A stretch of 64,000 bases of DNA from Lacticaseibacillus pantheris DSM 15945 = JCM 12539 = NBRC 106106 (GTDB taxonomy: Bacteria; Bacillota; Bacilli; Lactobacillales; Lactobacillaceae). Positions 51,230-60,411 of this stretch are shown here, piece after piece (position 1 is the first letter of the stretch; each line of letters opens with the position of its first letter). Location: NCBI RefSeq assembly GCF_001311175.1, contig NZ_BBAI01000008.1, positions 1-64,000 of the forward strand, in the 5' to 3' direction. Position numbers and translations under genes: made by a program. The notes under the pieces were generated by a model. The model made no database searches. It was given only the letters and a program-made list of their open reading frames with translations, and was not told where the DNA came from.

Positions 51230-52558
51230 TTATGCTTCCTTAGCAGCCTGCGCCTTTTCCTGCGCAACCTGCTTGGCAACAACACCATCGTTAATCTTAA
51301 CGAATGGCAGGTACAGCAGCACACCCACAATGAAGACCACAATCTGGATTACCGGCGCACGCCAGTCACCACCAGTTGCCAGGAATGAGTTCAGGAACAT
51401 TGGTGTCGTCCATGGTACTTGGACAACCATTGGGCTCATCCAACCGAGAACCGTTGCCAACCAAGCAACAAAGATGCCTAGGGATGGCAGAACGATAAAT
51501 GGAATAATCAGCGAAACGTTGTACACGATTGGGTAACCAAAGATAACGGGTTCGTTAATATTGAACACACCTGGAAGCAAAGCCAGCTTGGCAACATTCC
51601 GTGAAGCCGCGTTGCGACTCACGATGAAGGTTGCAACCAGCAGGCAAAGCGTACCACCAGAACCACCCAACAGAGCGAAGGACTGAACCAGTGACAGGTT
51701 GATGATGTTAGGAATTGCGTGACCCGCGCTGTAAGCAGCAGTGTTCTGAACGATGTTGATGATCAACAGTGGTTCCAGAATCGTACTGTAAATAACGGAG
51801 AAGTGAATACCGAACAACCATAGCAAGTTAGCCAACGTGTAAATAATCAGCGTACCAACAATACCAGTACCAACGTGACGTAGTGGTTCCTGGATGAAGG
51901 TCGTAATCAAACTGATGACGTTCATGCTGGTCGTGTCGTACAGTACAGCCGAAATCAGGGCAAAGAACGACAGAACCAGGATGACGGGAATCAGAACGTT
52001 GAATGAATCGCCAACTGCAGGTGGTACCTGGTCGCCCAAGTTAACCTTGAGGGCCTTGATGCTAGAAACCTTGATAAACAGTTCCGTAGCCAGCAGACCC
52101 ATGATAACACCGGCAAACATACCACCAGTACCGAGTTCAGTGAATGGCAGTACACCACTAATGTTGGATGCCTTCTTGGCACCGTCAGCAATAATCTGCA
52201 CGGTGTTCGGCATCATTGCTACCAAAGTAGCCAGTGACACCATCGCCGCGGCCAGCGGGTTGCTGAAGTTACGGTTCTTTGCCAGGAAGTAACCAATCAT
52301 GGTGGCAATCAGTAAACTGGAAATATTCAGGGTCGCGTTGGACAACATCGTGCCCCAGTACTGAACCTTCAGTAACGTAGCACCCTTAAACATCCAGGTG
52401 AACACAGTGTTGTTAATCAGGGTTGCCAAACCTGCCAAAATATACAGTGGCATGATGGTGGCAAAGGCGTCACGCAGCGAACGCAAGTGAATTTCGTTCC
52501 CAATCGCTACGGCGACTTTGATGAAGCCCTGACCGAATTTAGTATCTTCTAGAGCCAT
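51230..52558 (-). CDS. celB: PTS cellobiose-type IIC component
   Basis: 442 residues with eight to ten membrane segments, the sugar-translocating permease of the Lac/cellobiose PTS family. Motifs: LRDAFATIMPLYILAG at the N-terminus, GLLATELFIKVS, SLVQSFALLGGSGGT and the substrate-site region FNINEPVIFGYPIVYN. It would work with the IIA and IIB proteins encoded at 44.6-45.3 kb and/or the second IIB at 55.4 kb. AGGAGATG precedes ATG. The upstream region has a cre-like site and the shared GntR operator. Confidence 0.92.
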   Translation of the reverse strand: MALEDTKFGQGFIKVAVAIGNEIHLRSLRDAFATIMPLYILAGLATLINNTVFTWMFKGATLLKVQYWGTMLSNATLNISSLLIATMIGYFLAKNRNFSNPLAAAMVSLATLVAMMPNTVQIIADGAKKASNISGVLPFTELGTGGMFAGVIMGLLATELFIKVSSIKALKVNLGDQVPPAVGDSFNVLIPVILVLSFFALISAVLYDTTSMNVISLITTFIQEPLRHVGTGIVGTLIIYTLANLLWLFGIHFSVIYSTILEPLLIINIVQNTAAYSAGHAIPNIINLSLVQSFALLGGSGGTLCLLVATFIVSRNAASRNVAKLALLPGVFNINEPVIFGYPIVYNVSLIIPFIVLPSLGIFVAWLATVLGWMSPMVVQVPWTTPMFLNSFLATGGDWRAPVIQIVVFIVGVLLYLPFVKINDGVVAKQVAQEKAQAAKEA

Positions 52559-52746
52559 GTGTATAACATCTCCTATTCTTCAACTCCCGCAGTTGGTGGT
52601 CCAACCAGCACCCCTCCCCAATTGGGATGCCAGTCAACAATGATCGAATAATTTCTATACGTAACTTAAAACGACCACCAGCTGCTCAACTTAAATATCA
52701 ACGTAGAGCCATGTCTGACTAAACGGACCTCCTCACGCGCAAGTGT

Positions 52747-52760
52747 TGCAAACGCTTTCG
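52747..52760. promoter_or_regulatory. cre site upstream of the PTS IIC gene
   Basis: tgcaaacgctttcg matches TGNAARCGNWWNCA at 13 of 14 positions. Confidence 0.6.
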
Positions 52761-52818
52761 ACTTCTATCAACATCTAAAGTATACACCGTGCCGATAACA
52801 ATTCAATACTTTTTATTC

Positions 52819-52834
52819 TAATGTATATACAAAT
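52819..52834. promoter_or_regulatory. Putative GntR operator upstream of the PTS IIC gene
   Basis: taatgtatatacaaat, with core tgtatatac as in the GH1-GntR intergenic region. 52835-53036 holds no gene that I can support. Confidence 0.6.
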
Positions 52835-53036
52835 TCGCTTACAATACCAAGGTCTCAACGTTGTAAACGCCGTCATCAAGCGCTTTAAGTGCCGATTTTA
52901 GAGCGATAAAAAAAACATGCTTTTTTTCGCACACTTTGAACATATCGGACTATACCGTTGGTGACGCTTTGTTGAGCACGCCTGTTGGTATCCGGACTAG
53001 CATGATGACGCCCTCGCATAATAGCCTATACCAAAG

Positions 53037-53074
53037 CAAAGACCCGTGGATCAACACCCACGGGTCTTTGCTTT
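53037..53074 (-). terminator. Terminator of the IIB-ROK-HAD-small protein operon
   Basis: aaagacccgtggatcaacacccacgggtcttt region: a perfect 12-bp stem; T-rich on the minus-strand 3' side. Confidence 0.8.
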
Positions 53075-53080
53075 GCTTAT

Positions 53081-53431
53081 CTATGCGTGGCTGAACACGT
53101 CAGCAGTTGCGTTCGCGTTCGCCGGCAACCGGCGCATGTCTAATTCGTAGTGCTCCCGTAAACCACCCAAGCGGCGTAGGTGCTCCACGTGTTCAATCCG
53201 GTAACGACCGCCCTGAGCACTGCCAACAACTTTGCCTGGTTGGTACGTCTCGCTCGCCATGACGTGACGACGCCCACCCTGGAAGAACCAGAGATCAATC
53301 ACAAAGCGTGGACGCTGTTCATCCATCGGACGTAGCGGCTTGAGCGATACTTTGTCGTTCTGATAGGCCAAAATAAGAATTGGTCCGACAATAATCGCAA
53401 TCCCCACTATGTTAATAAAAATAGTACTCAC
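53081..53431 (-). CDS. Small protein with one N-terminal membrane segment, unknown function
   Basis: 116 residues from a GTG start (GGAGGG six bases before it). Residues 2-25 (STIFINIVGIAIIVGPILIL) form a membrane segment; the rest is soluble, rich in Arg and His, with DLWFFQGGRRHVMASETYQ in the middle. I do not recognise a family. It follows the HAD gene in the same direction and shares its terminator, so it is probably the last gene of the sugar operon. The longer ORF start at 53470 lacks a site. Confidence 0.65.
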   Translation of the reverse strand: MSTIFINIVGIAIIVGPILILAYQNDKVSLKPLRPMDEQRPRFVIDLWFFQGGRRHVMASETYQPGKVVGSAQGGRYRIEHVEHLRRLGGLREHYELDMRRLPANANATADVFSHA

Positions 53432-53524
53432 AACCATCCCTCCGTTTCGTGGTAGCGCTAACATAACCACATTGTGGCAAATAATTGGACAGTTGTAAAT
53501 ACTTTTATTGGATAGTGTATAGTT

Positions 53525-54345
53525 TTATTGAATTTTGCCAGCGAGCACAGCGTGTAGCATCTTGCCCACGCCATCGTCGTCGTGGTCCACCGTCTGGAGC
53601 GCGCCACCGCTTTGATTTTAGGAATGGCATTCGCCATCGCCACGCCGTAGCCCACATCACGAATCATCTCGAGGTCATTTTCATAATCCCCAAAGCACAT
53701 GAAGTTAGCCATACTTCGACCAGTCGTGGTCGCAATGGTGTGCAGCGCACTGGCTTTCGTCGTGTGTGGTGCATTGGCTTCATAGAAGAACCGGTTTGAC
53801 CGCGATAAGTGAATTGGTAACGCGGCAATCTTTTTCATAGCTAAAGCGAAGCTAAAACCATTCCCAAAGATACCGTTAAACGTGAACTTATAGAACTGGA
53901 CGTGATCCACGGTTAACATTCGCACCAAGTCATCCTCACGCGTAATTTTGATGGTCTCGCCGTTATGCCAATTGCCCCGCACTCGGCCCATAATACCTGG
54001 TGTATAACTAACCGCATGGTGCTCGGCAAAGAACACGATGCGCGCCAGGTAGTGTTTGGCCACGTGAAATGCAGCCAGTACGACCGCATTATCCAGGGGC
54101 CGTCGCATAATCGGCTGATCGTCCTTGTCGTAAACAATGCCACCATTCAGGCATACTTTGTAACCCGGCACCCGCAAGTCATGACTGAACAGTTGACTAA
54201 CGGTAGGCAGTGAGCGCCCAGAGCAAATGGCAAAGTCGCGCCCACTTTGCACCCAGTCGCGCACCGCCTGGCGGTTGTAATCCGATATGCGGCTTTGATT
54301 ATTGAAAAAAGTGCCGTCCAAATCCGTACCAGCTAATACAATCAT
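53525..54345 (-). pseudogene. Cof-type HAD phosphatase, frameshifted at the C-terminus
   Basis: Motif I AGTDLDGTFFNN, motif II ICSGRS, and motif IV FGDYENDLEM identify a Cof-type HAD phosphatase. The frame breaks at about 53590, after AIPKIKAVA; the other frame continues QTVDHDDDGVGKMLHAVLAG to a stop at 53525. One base change in number repairs it, giving about 273 residues. The position between ROK kinase and PTS genes suggests a sugar-phosphate substrate. Confidence 0.85.
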
Positions 54346-54379
54346 CCATTTTCTCCCAAAACAGTTTTGTGTACTTCAC

Positions 54380-55247
54380 TTAGTGCGTCGCCACACGTTG
54401 AGCTAACAACAACGCGCCCGTAATGCCGGCGTCATCACCTAAACCGGCGTGCACCAAGTACTCATTCAACGGTGGTGTTTCGACGTACCCGTTCATTTGC
54501 ACCGCAAAGGACGCTTGGATCAATGGGTACAGCTGTGCCTGGTTGGACACGCCGCCACCAAAAATGATGCGTTCTGGTGCAAAGCTCAGCGTGTAATCCA
54601 CGGCCGCCTGCGCGAGGTAGTACGCCTCAATATCCCATACGGCATCGGTCTTACTCAAAGTTGCGGCGGGTACGCCGACGCGGGCCTCAATGGCAGGGCC
54701 CGCAGCCATCCCTTCCAGGCAGTAATCGTGGTATGGGCACACGCCTTTGAAACCAGGCACATCATCCGCAGACGGGCGCACCGCGATGTGGCCCACTTCG
54801 GGATGCGAGTACGCCGTATAGACCTTGCCGTCATGGATAATCCCGCCGCCAATACCAGTGCCCACGGTTAGGTAAACCACATTGTGCAATCCCTGGGCGG
54901 CCCCGCGGTGCAGTTCACCGTACGCCGCCACGTTCACGTCAGTAGTCCAGTAAATTGGGCAATCCAGTGCCGTCTTGAGCGCACCCAAAAAAATCAAAGT
55001 GGGACCAGCCGGGCTTCGGAGTTTGCTTCACGAAACCATAGTCCGCAGACTCCGGATTGATACCAATTGGACCAAAGGCACCGACGCCTAAGCCCGATAA
55101 CTGGTACTGCTGGAAAAACTGCACGATTTGTGGCACGCACTTCTGGGGGTCGTCAGTGGGTATCCGTACCCGGTCCTGTACCACCAGCTGCTCATCCGCC
55201 ACCGCACACACAAACTTAGTTCCACCAGCCTCAATTGCACCAAACAT
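54380..55247 (-). pseudogene. ROK-family sugar kinase, one frameshift
   Basis: N-terminal phosphate motif GAIEAGGTKFVCAV, GPIGINP, catalytic region VYLTVGTGIGGG and zinc-type motif HPEVGH...GVCPYHDYCLEG mark it as a fructokinase/glucokinase-like ROK kinase. The frame breaks at 54990, within WSHFDFFGALKTAL, in a run of seven T (coding strand) where six would keep the frame. Intact length is about 289 residues. It would phosphorylate the free sugar released by beta-glucosidase or a related hexose. Upstream are the tgtatatac operator and a cre-like site. Confidence 0.88.
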
Positions 55248-55280
55248 CACACTACCTACCTTCTCGGGTTGTCCCGTTAG

Positions 55281-55292
55281 TTGTATATACTT
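55281..55292. promoter_or_regulatory. Putative GntR operator upstream of the ROK kinase
   Basis: ttgtatatactt, identical to the core between the GntR and GH1 genes at 47710. Confidence 0.6.
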
Positions 55293-55326
55293 ATTCACAG
55301 ATAGTGTACGTTGATTACCAAGTAGT

Positions 55327-55340
55327 TGTCAACGCTTACA
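55327..55340. promoter_or_regulatory. cre-like site upstream of the ROK kinase
   Basis: tgtcaacgcttaca matches the cre consensus at 13 of 14 positions. Confidence 0.5.
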
Positions 55341-55357
55341 ACTAATGGTTCGAGACT

Positions 55358-55684
55358 TTAGGCGTGCGCACTGGCACGCTGAATCGCATCCAAAGCACTT
55401 TGCAACAGGCGCGGGCCCGCCAAAGTAGCGTAGTCATGCGTATCCATTACCGCAACCGGTACGTCTAGTTTGGCCCGCAGTTGTGTGGCTAAATAGCTGA
55501 CCTGCGGCGCCACCATGATCACGGCCGGAGTCACCGTCGCTAATTCGGCATTGACGTCGGCTGAACCGATTGCCACAACCTGGGCATCGACCCCCGCATC
55601 TGAAGCAGCGTCCGTCATCCGTGATACTAGTAGGCTGGTCGACATCCCCGCACTACATACTAGCAAAATTAACTTTTGTACCAT
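55358..55684 (-). CDS. PTS cellobiose-type IIB component, second copy
   Basis: 108 residues, active Cys10 in LLVCSAGMSTSLLVSRM, same fold as the IIB at 45014 but clearly diverged. It lies upstream of the ROK, HAD and small-protein genes, without its own IIA or IIC. AAAGGGGG before ATG and a cre-like site at 55713. It may charge the IIC at 51230 or a distant permease. Confidence 0.9.
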   Translation of the reverse strand: MVQKLILLVCSAGMSTSLLVSRMTDAASDAGVDAQVVAIGSADVNAELATVTPAVIMVAPQVSYLATQLRAKLDVPVAVMDTHDYATLAGPRLLQSALDAIQRASAHA

Positions 55685-55712
55685 TATCTATCCCCCTTTA
55701 AGGGTTATTCAA

Positions 55713-55726
55713 GGAAGCGTTTACAA
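55713..55726. promoter_or_regulatory. cre-like site upstream of the second IIB gene
   Basis: aggaagcgtttaca matches TGNAARCGNWWNCA except for the first base. Confidence 0.5.
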
Positions 55727-55847
55727 CGTTCAACAATAAATATAGTCCGTTACCAGGTGTTTTGCAATCGACCCGATAACGCAGTGTGATTAACTCTTCA
55801 ATCGTCAAGCGATCATGTCATGGTTTACGTTAAACATGCGCACCGGT

Positions 55848-56239
55848 GGCGGTTCTGGCCGGTGGGGGTGCCGTGGTGTACTACGCCTTTGTGGACCGCT
55901 CCACGGTGACCGCTGCAGTGGCTAGCCGTACTGGTGTGGTGGTTCCGGGTGGCGGTTCTGATCGGCGCGGGTGCTGTGGGGCACTACGCCTTTGTGGACC
56001 GCTCCACGGTGACCGCTGCTAGGGCGAAACCTCCAACCGCAAAGCCCGCGGTTTCCGGTGCGACTTAGAGCCTGCCTGCCAAGTACGGGCAGTCAGTCTC
56101 TAAGTTCGTCGCGCTGTACATCGCTACGCTCTTACAGCGGCAAGCCCCTAACAGCGGTCACCGTTCCGGGTCCAGTCGTCTCAGCACCCCACGGCACCCC
56201 CGCCGGCCAGAACCACATTTGCGCACGAATTTATGAATG
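55848..56239 (-). repeat. Large nested palindromic element, copy 10, with duplicated left arm
   Basis: The left arm occurs twice: 55848-55916 and 55951-56019 (both ggcggttctg... to cggtgaccgctgc, 103 bp apart). The right arm is single and ends ggcacccccgccggccagaa, then ccacatttgcgcacgaattt, a terminal sequence also found inverted before copies 3 and 5. Hairpin 2 is at 56063-56105 (acttagag / ctctaagt). Core and arms match copy 1. 56240-56461 shows no gene. Confidence 0.82.
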
Positions 56240-56461
56240 ACTTGCTCTGCCCCAACCGTCAGCACCGCGCCAGTTCAGCAGCGGTAGATAGTCCCCGGTA
56301 CGATTACAAGGTAGCTTACACGCCAAAACTCAGATAGCAGAGCGTGCCCAGAGGGAATTTCATCCCATAGCTGTGAGAACAATGAAGACTGTCCAGTCAC
56401 TTGTGCTGCTGGATAAAAATATTAGTTCAGTTGCAAAACTCTTAGATTGGGTACCACGAAC

Positions 56462-56700
56462 TATCGGGAACCCGTGGGTGGGCTTTGGGACGGAGGCGTC
56501 GTGTCCGGAGACGTGGTTGCTGCGACCCCGGAGCGCCGTAGGAACGGAGTGACGTACGGCGGCAGATAATTGAGATTGAGCGATTTTCTCAAGCTCAATT
56601 ATCCGTGGGAGGCCGGCACGGCCGGAGCGTGCGGGTGTAGCAATCACGGCGTAGGGCACGTAAGCCGCAGTCCCAAAGGCCACCCACGTGTTCGGAACCA
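56462..56700 (+). repeat. Large nested palindromic element, copy 11 (diverged)
   Basis: Arms cgtgggtgggctttggga and tcccaaaggccacccacg pair. The left side also has ggaggcgtcgtgtccggaga, which is the complement of the right arm of copy 4. Hairpin 2 at 56566-56602 is ataattgagattgag / ctcaagctcaattat with the loop cgatttt, and hairpin 3 is ggccggcacggcc. The core linkers are only partly conserved. Confidence 0.7.
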
Positions 56701-56733
56701 CCCTGCTGTTACCATTGAGCGACTCCGTGAAAA

Positions 56734-56767
56734 CAGTGCACCTACCATTGTTCATAACCGTGCACTG
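56734..56767. promoter_or_regulatory. Inverted repeat in the promoter region of the amidotransferase operon
   Basis: cagtgcac (56734-56741) and gtgcactg (56760-56767), 18 bp apart and 47 bp before the start codon at 56814. A possible operator for an unknown regulator. Confidence 0.45.
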
Positions 56768-56813
56768 TGGTACTCTATGCGCAAACTACATTATTAAAGA
56801 AGGAAATCTGCTT

Positions 56814-57566
56814 ATGACCAAACCCATTATTGCAATGACCGCAGATGCACTCGCGGATACCAATCCCCGGATGCCTGACGACTACCCCACCTTTGCACCG
56901 CACGACATCAAGGAGGCCGTTTTCAAAGCCGGTGGCGTGCCCACCATCCTCCCGTTTCCGGACAACCCCGAACTGGCGGAGGACGCGGCAGCCGACATGG
57001 TGCCGCTCTTTGACGGCTTAATTCTGCCTGGCGGCCCGGACGTTGACCCCACATTATTCGGCGAGGAGCCCATGTGGAATCTGGGAGATACCTACTACCC
57101 CAAAGACTACTTTGAGCTGGCACTCATCAAGGCCGCGCTGGCAGCCGGCAAGCCGATCTTCGGCATCTGCCGGGGCATCCAGATTCTGAACGTTGCCCTG
57201 GGCGGCGACGTTTACCAAGACACGCACACGCAGAATCCTGACAGCTACATTCGCCATCCCCAGGTTGCACCACCGCACTACCCCACCCACCACGTGGATA
57301 TCACCGCAGGTTCCCGACTGTCCGCGCTCCTGGGTGACCGGGCCTTCGTGAACTCCCGGCACCACCAGGCGGTCCGCAAAGTCGGTGCGGGACTGACCGT
57401 CACCGCTACAGCTCCAGACGGTATCATCGAGGGGCTAGAGTCCACTGACAACGACCTCATTCTGGCCGTGCAGTGGCACCCCGAAAATATGTGGCAGCAC
57501 CACCCCGAACAATTCGGATTCTTTAGCGACATTGTTGCGCGCGCCCAGGCCCACAAAGCCGATTAA
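56814..57566 (+). CDS. Class I glutamine amidotransferase-like gamma-glutamyl hydrolase (PuuD-like, peptidase C26)
   Basis: 250 residues. Nucleophile Cys in FGICRGIQILN, oxyanion segment LILPGGPDVDP and catalytic His-Glu in AVQWHPEN define the peptidase C26 family, which hydrolyses gamma-glutamyl-GABA and similar compounds to glutamate plus the free acid. The start is the ATG at 56814 with AGAAGGA upstream; the longer ORF runs into palindromic copy 11. Followed by a terminator and then by a glutamine-synthetase-like ligase gene, which would make the gamma-glutamyl substrate. Confidence 0.87.
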   Translation: MTKPIIAMTADALADTNPRMPDDYPTFAPHDIKEAVFKAGGVPTILPFPDNPELAEDAAADMVPLFDGLILPGGPDVDPTLFGEEPMWNLGDTYYPKDYFELALIKAALAAGKPIFGICRGIQILNVALGGDVYQDTHTQNPDSYIRHPQVAPPHYPTHHVDITAGSRLSALLGDRAFVNSRHHQAVRKVGAGLTVTATAPDGIIEGLESTDNDLILAVQWHPENMWQHHPEQFGFFSDIVARAQAHKAD

Positions 57567-57579
57567 CGTTAATTTCCCA

Positions 57580-57631
57580 AATGACCACTTTTCATCGTGC
57601 AGAATTCTCGATGAAGGGTGGCTTTTTTTTG
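57580..57631 (+). terminator. Terminator between amidotransferase and ligase genes
   Basis: gaccacttttcatcg and cgatgaagggtggc pair with wobbles, then eight T. The following gene therefore may have its own promoter in 57632-57755. Confidence 0.8.
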
Positions 57632-57755
57632 TGTGCAACCAGCAACTCGCCCAACGGACGCTCAATTTCTACAGCTAATTGGTGTGACGGGTAGTCACCA
57701 CGACGTTTTCACGTTACTATTAAAGCGGTTTGTAAAATTTCAGGAGGCATACACC

Positions 57756-59123
57756 ATGACATCTACATATTTACCCGAAGAAAATCGGGCACAAAACATC
57801 GTCAACGGTTTACGGGAAAAGGGTATCCAGCTAGTGGAATTCATCTACGTCGATTACAACGGCGTCGCCCGCGGCAAAACCGTCACCATTGACAGTTTGA
57901 GCCGGCACATTGTGGACGGCGTCGGGCTGACTTTGGTCCAGTTTGCTGCCACCGCCCGTGACGAAATTGTGGATGTACCCGGGCTTACCCCCGTTGGTGA
58001 ATCGCGGCTCGTTCCCGACCTCGACTCAATGCACATTTTGCCCAACCATCCCCAGGTAGCAACCTTCATGTGCAACCACCTCACCCAGGCAAAGGAGCCG
58101 TTCGCGGCCGACCCACGCAGGTTATTGCAACGGGTCATTGCCGACGCCGCGGCGGAGGGTTACGTCGCCAAAGCCACGTACGAAAACGAATTTATGTTGC
58201 GGGATAGCGAGACTGACGCGCCTGCCAACGACAATTTCTGCTTCGACACTGACGCCATGGAGTTTGCCTACGATTTTATTCCTGAAATGATTGACCAACT
58301 CAAACAGATGGGTATTAGCGTCGACAAGTATTACCCGGAAGCCGGCACTGGCCAACACGAGTTACCGATGCGCCCATACGGCTTGATGCAGGCCGCCGAC
58401 AATGAGATTTGGTTCAAACGCGAAGTCCGGGCCGTGGCACGCAAGCACGGTATGCGCGTCACCTTTGCCCCCAAGCCGGACATGCAGACCGAAGGCAACG
58501 GTGGTCACATTCACCTCTCCTTGTGGGATCACGCCGGCCACAACGTGCTCGCGGATACCACTGATCCGGTCGGGTTGAATCAACTGGGCTACTACTTTGT
58601 GGGCGGTATCCTCGCGCACATTCGCGGCCTGGTCGCCCTCACGGCGGCGACGGTCAATTCTTACCAGCGACTACAGCCGGGCGAATGGAGCTCGGCCTAC
58701 GCCGCGTACGGCAAAGACAACCGGGAGGCGGCCGTCCGCATTCCTTCCACCCAGTGGGACTACGCTGAGGCTACCGCGAATGTTGAGCTTAAAGCCAGCG
58801 ACGCCACCGCCAACCCGTACCTGGCACTCGCCGGTCTGCTGAGCGCAGGGCTGGATGGTATTCACCACCAGATCATGCCTGGAGCCGCGGTGGACGTGGA
58901 TCCAGCCACGCTCACCGCCGACGAGCGCGCGGACGCTGGGATTGCCCGGCTACCGGAAACGCTGGACGAGGCAATTACGTCTTTGAACGACGATCAACTG
59001 TTCACCGAGCTCATGGGCAAACAAATGTTGACCGGGTACACCGCGGTTAAACGTGCCGATATCAGCCACTTTGCGGACTACGATGACAACGCAATTGGCG
59101 TCGAGACCGCCCACCTATACTAA
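57756..59123 (+). CDS. Glutamine-synthetase-family ligase (gamma-glutamyl-amine ligase type)
   Basis: 455 residues with the type I GS fold: N-terminal VEFIYVDYNGVARGKTV, metal and glutamate-site Glu residues in TYENEFML, GTGQHELPM and GNGGHIHLSLW, and the ATP/phosphate region RIPSTQWDYAEATANVELKASDATANPYLAL. It departs from true GlnA and follows the PuuA/FluG C-terminal branch, so it probably joins glutamate to an amine. AGGAGG before the ATG at 57756. The next gene encodes a FluG-type amidohydrolase. Confidence 0.87.
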   Translation: MTSTYLPEENRAQNIVNGLREKGIQLVEFIYVDYNGVARGKTVTIDSLSRHIVDGVGLTLVQFAATARDEIVDVPGLTPVGESRLVPDLDSMHILPNHPQVATFMCNHLTQAKEPFAADPRRLLQRVIADAAAEGYVAKATYENEFMLRDSETDAPANDNFCFDTDAMEFAYDFIPEMIDQLKQMGISVDKYYPEAGTGQHELPMRPYGLMQAADNEIWFKREVRAVARKHGMRVTFAPKPDMQTEGNGGHIHLSLWDHAGHNVLADTTDPVGLNQLGYYFVGGILAHIRGLVALTAATVNSYQRLQPGEWSSAYAAYGKDNREAAVRIPSTQWDYAEATANVELKASDATANPYLALAGLLSAGLDGIHHQIMPGAAVDVDPATLTADERADAGIARLPETLDEAITSLNDDQLFTELMGKQMLTGYTAVKRADISHFADYDDNAIGVETAHLY

Positions 59124-59219
59124 ACATCGAGGAATAGAGATTTATGTACACTACAACCAGAGGCATGGACCCACCCGCTCCCCGTTGACGTTGCTACGTT
59201 CACGCAGGGAGGAATTGAC

Positions 59220-60386
59220 ATGTCATTCAACGAATTTGTCCAAACACTACCACTGCTGGATCACCACGCCCATTACCTAATCAAAGGTGATGTGGTCAAC
59301 CGGTCGCACCGTTTATTACGTGTCTCCAGTGAAGCCGACGCCCAGTACCCCATCGCGGATACCGCTAACCGCCTTGCCTGGTCCGCCTTTCAAAAGGTTG
59401 CGCGTCAGTTTGACGCTGCGACTGACGCCGCGTATCGTGCGGGCACCCCGGCGGCCGAGGCGTTAAAACCGATGGATGCCAGTGCATACCGGCAGTACAA
59501 CCGCCGCGTCTTTGCGGCCTACAACTACCGCACACTGTTTATCGATACTGGCTTTGTCCCGGACGACGCCATCCTGGACCTCGACCAGACTGCGGACCTG
59601 ACCGGATTAACGGTCAGGCCAATCTACCGCCTCGAAACCCACGCCGAAAAGTTTATGGAGCGTTACGACAATTTCGATGAGTGGTCCCAACACTTGCTGG
59701 ACGCCGTTAGCCAGGTACGCGCGCAGGGTTACGTCGGTTGTAAGTCCATCGCGGCCTACCGTGTTGGCCTACAGGTGACCACCGTTCGGGAACAGGATGC
59801 CCACCGCGCGTTTGATTTATGGCGCGCACACTTTGAGGATACCGGTTCGTCACGTCTCGAGGATCAGGACGTCATCAACTACTTGCTTGGGATGGTGGCC
59901 CCCGCCCTCATTGAACAACACCTGCCGCTCCAATTTCACGTTGGATACGGCGATGCGGACACCGACCTCTACCTAGGTAACCCGCTCTTGTTGCGGTCGT
60001 TCCTGCAGCATTTTTGCTACGACGGTCTACAGGTCGTTTTGCTACACTGCTACCCGTACCACCGGGAGGCCGGCTACCTAGCAAGCGTCTTCCCCGGCGT
60101 CTACTTTGACACCTCGCTGGTTAACAACTTGGCACCATCGAGCACGCAAAGCGTTGTCCGTGAGTCTCTGGAACTCGCCCCGTACTCCCGCTACCTGTTC
60201 GCGAGCGATGCCAGCACGTACGTGGAGATGTACGCCGTGGCGGCGCAAACGTTCAAAGACGCATTGGCGGCGCAACTGGACTCCGTGGGGACCGCCGACA
60301 CCGCGCAGAAACAGGCGTGGGCCCGGATGGTTTGCTACGACAACGCGGCACAGCTTTACGGTGTGCCACTAAGCACCACCAACTAA
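59220..60386 (+). CDS. FluG-type amidohydrolase (TIM barrel)
   Basis: 388 residues. The N-terminal metal motif is LLDHHAHYLIKG; further His residues are in LQFHVGYGDADTDLYLGNP and VVLLHCYPYHREAGYLA; the last acid is in LFASDASTYVEMY. This is the amidohydrolase domain that in fungal FluG proteins is fused in front of a GS-like domain. Here the two are separate adjacent genes (GS-like upstream). The reaction is not established; hydrolysis of a gamma-glutamyl or amide intermediate is plausible. GGGAGGAA precedes ATG. A permease gene follows after 25 bases. Confidence 0.82.
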   Translation: MSFNEFVQTLPLLDHHAHYLIKGDVVNRSHRLLRVSSEADAQYPIADTANRLAWSAFQKVARQFDAATDAAYRAGTPAAEALKPMDASAYRQYNRRVFAAYNYRTLFIDTGFVPDDAILDLDQTADLTGLTVRPIYRLETHAEKFMERYDNFDEWSQHLLDAVSQVRAQGYVGCKSIAAYRVGLQVTTVREQDAHRAFDLWRAHFEDTGSSRLEDQDVINYLLGMVAPALIEQHLPLQFHVGYGDADTDLYLGNPLLLRSFLQHFCYDGLQVVLLHCYPYHREAGYLASVFPGVYFDTSLVNNLAPSSTQSVVRESLELAPYSRYLFASDASTYVEMYAVAAQTFKDALAAQLDSVGTADTAQKQAWARMVCYDNAAQLYGVPLSTTN

Positions 60387-60411
60387 CACATACTGAAGGG
60401 ATTTTATTTTT

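Noticed and set aside
56440-56460. T-box-like gggtaccacga near 56448
   Set aside because: Lacks the preceding bases of the T-box core, a terminator directly after it, and a stem I upstream.
56360-56755. Minus-strand ORF of 131 codons
   Set aside because: Crosses palindromic copy 11 and the promoter region of the amidotransferase gene; no family, no ribosome site.
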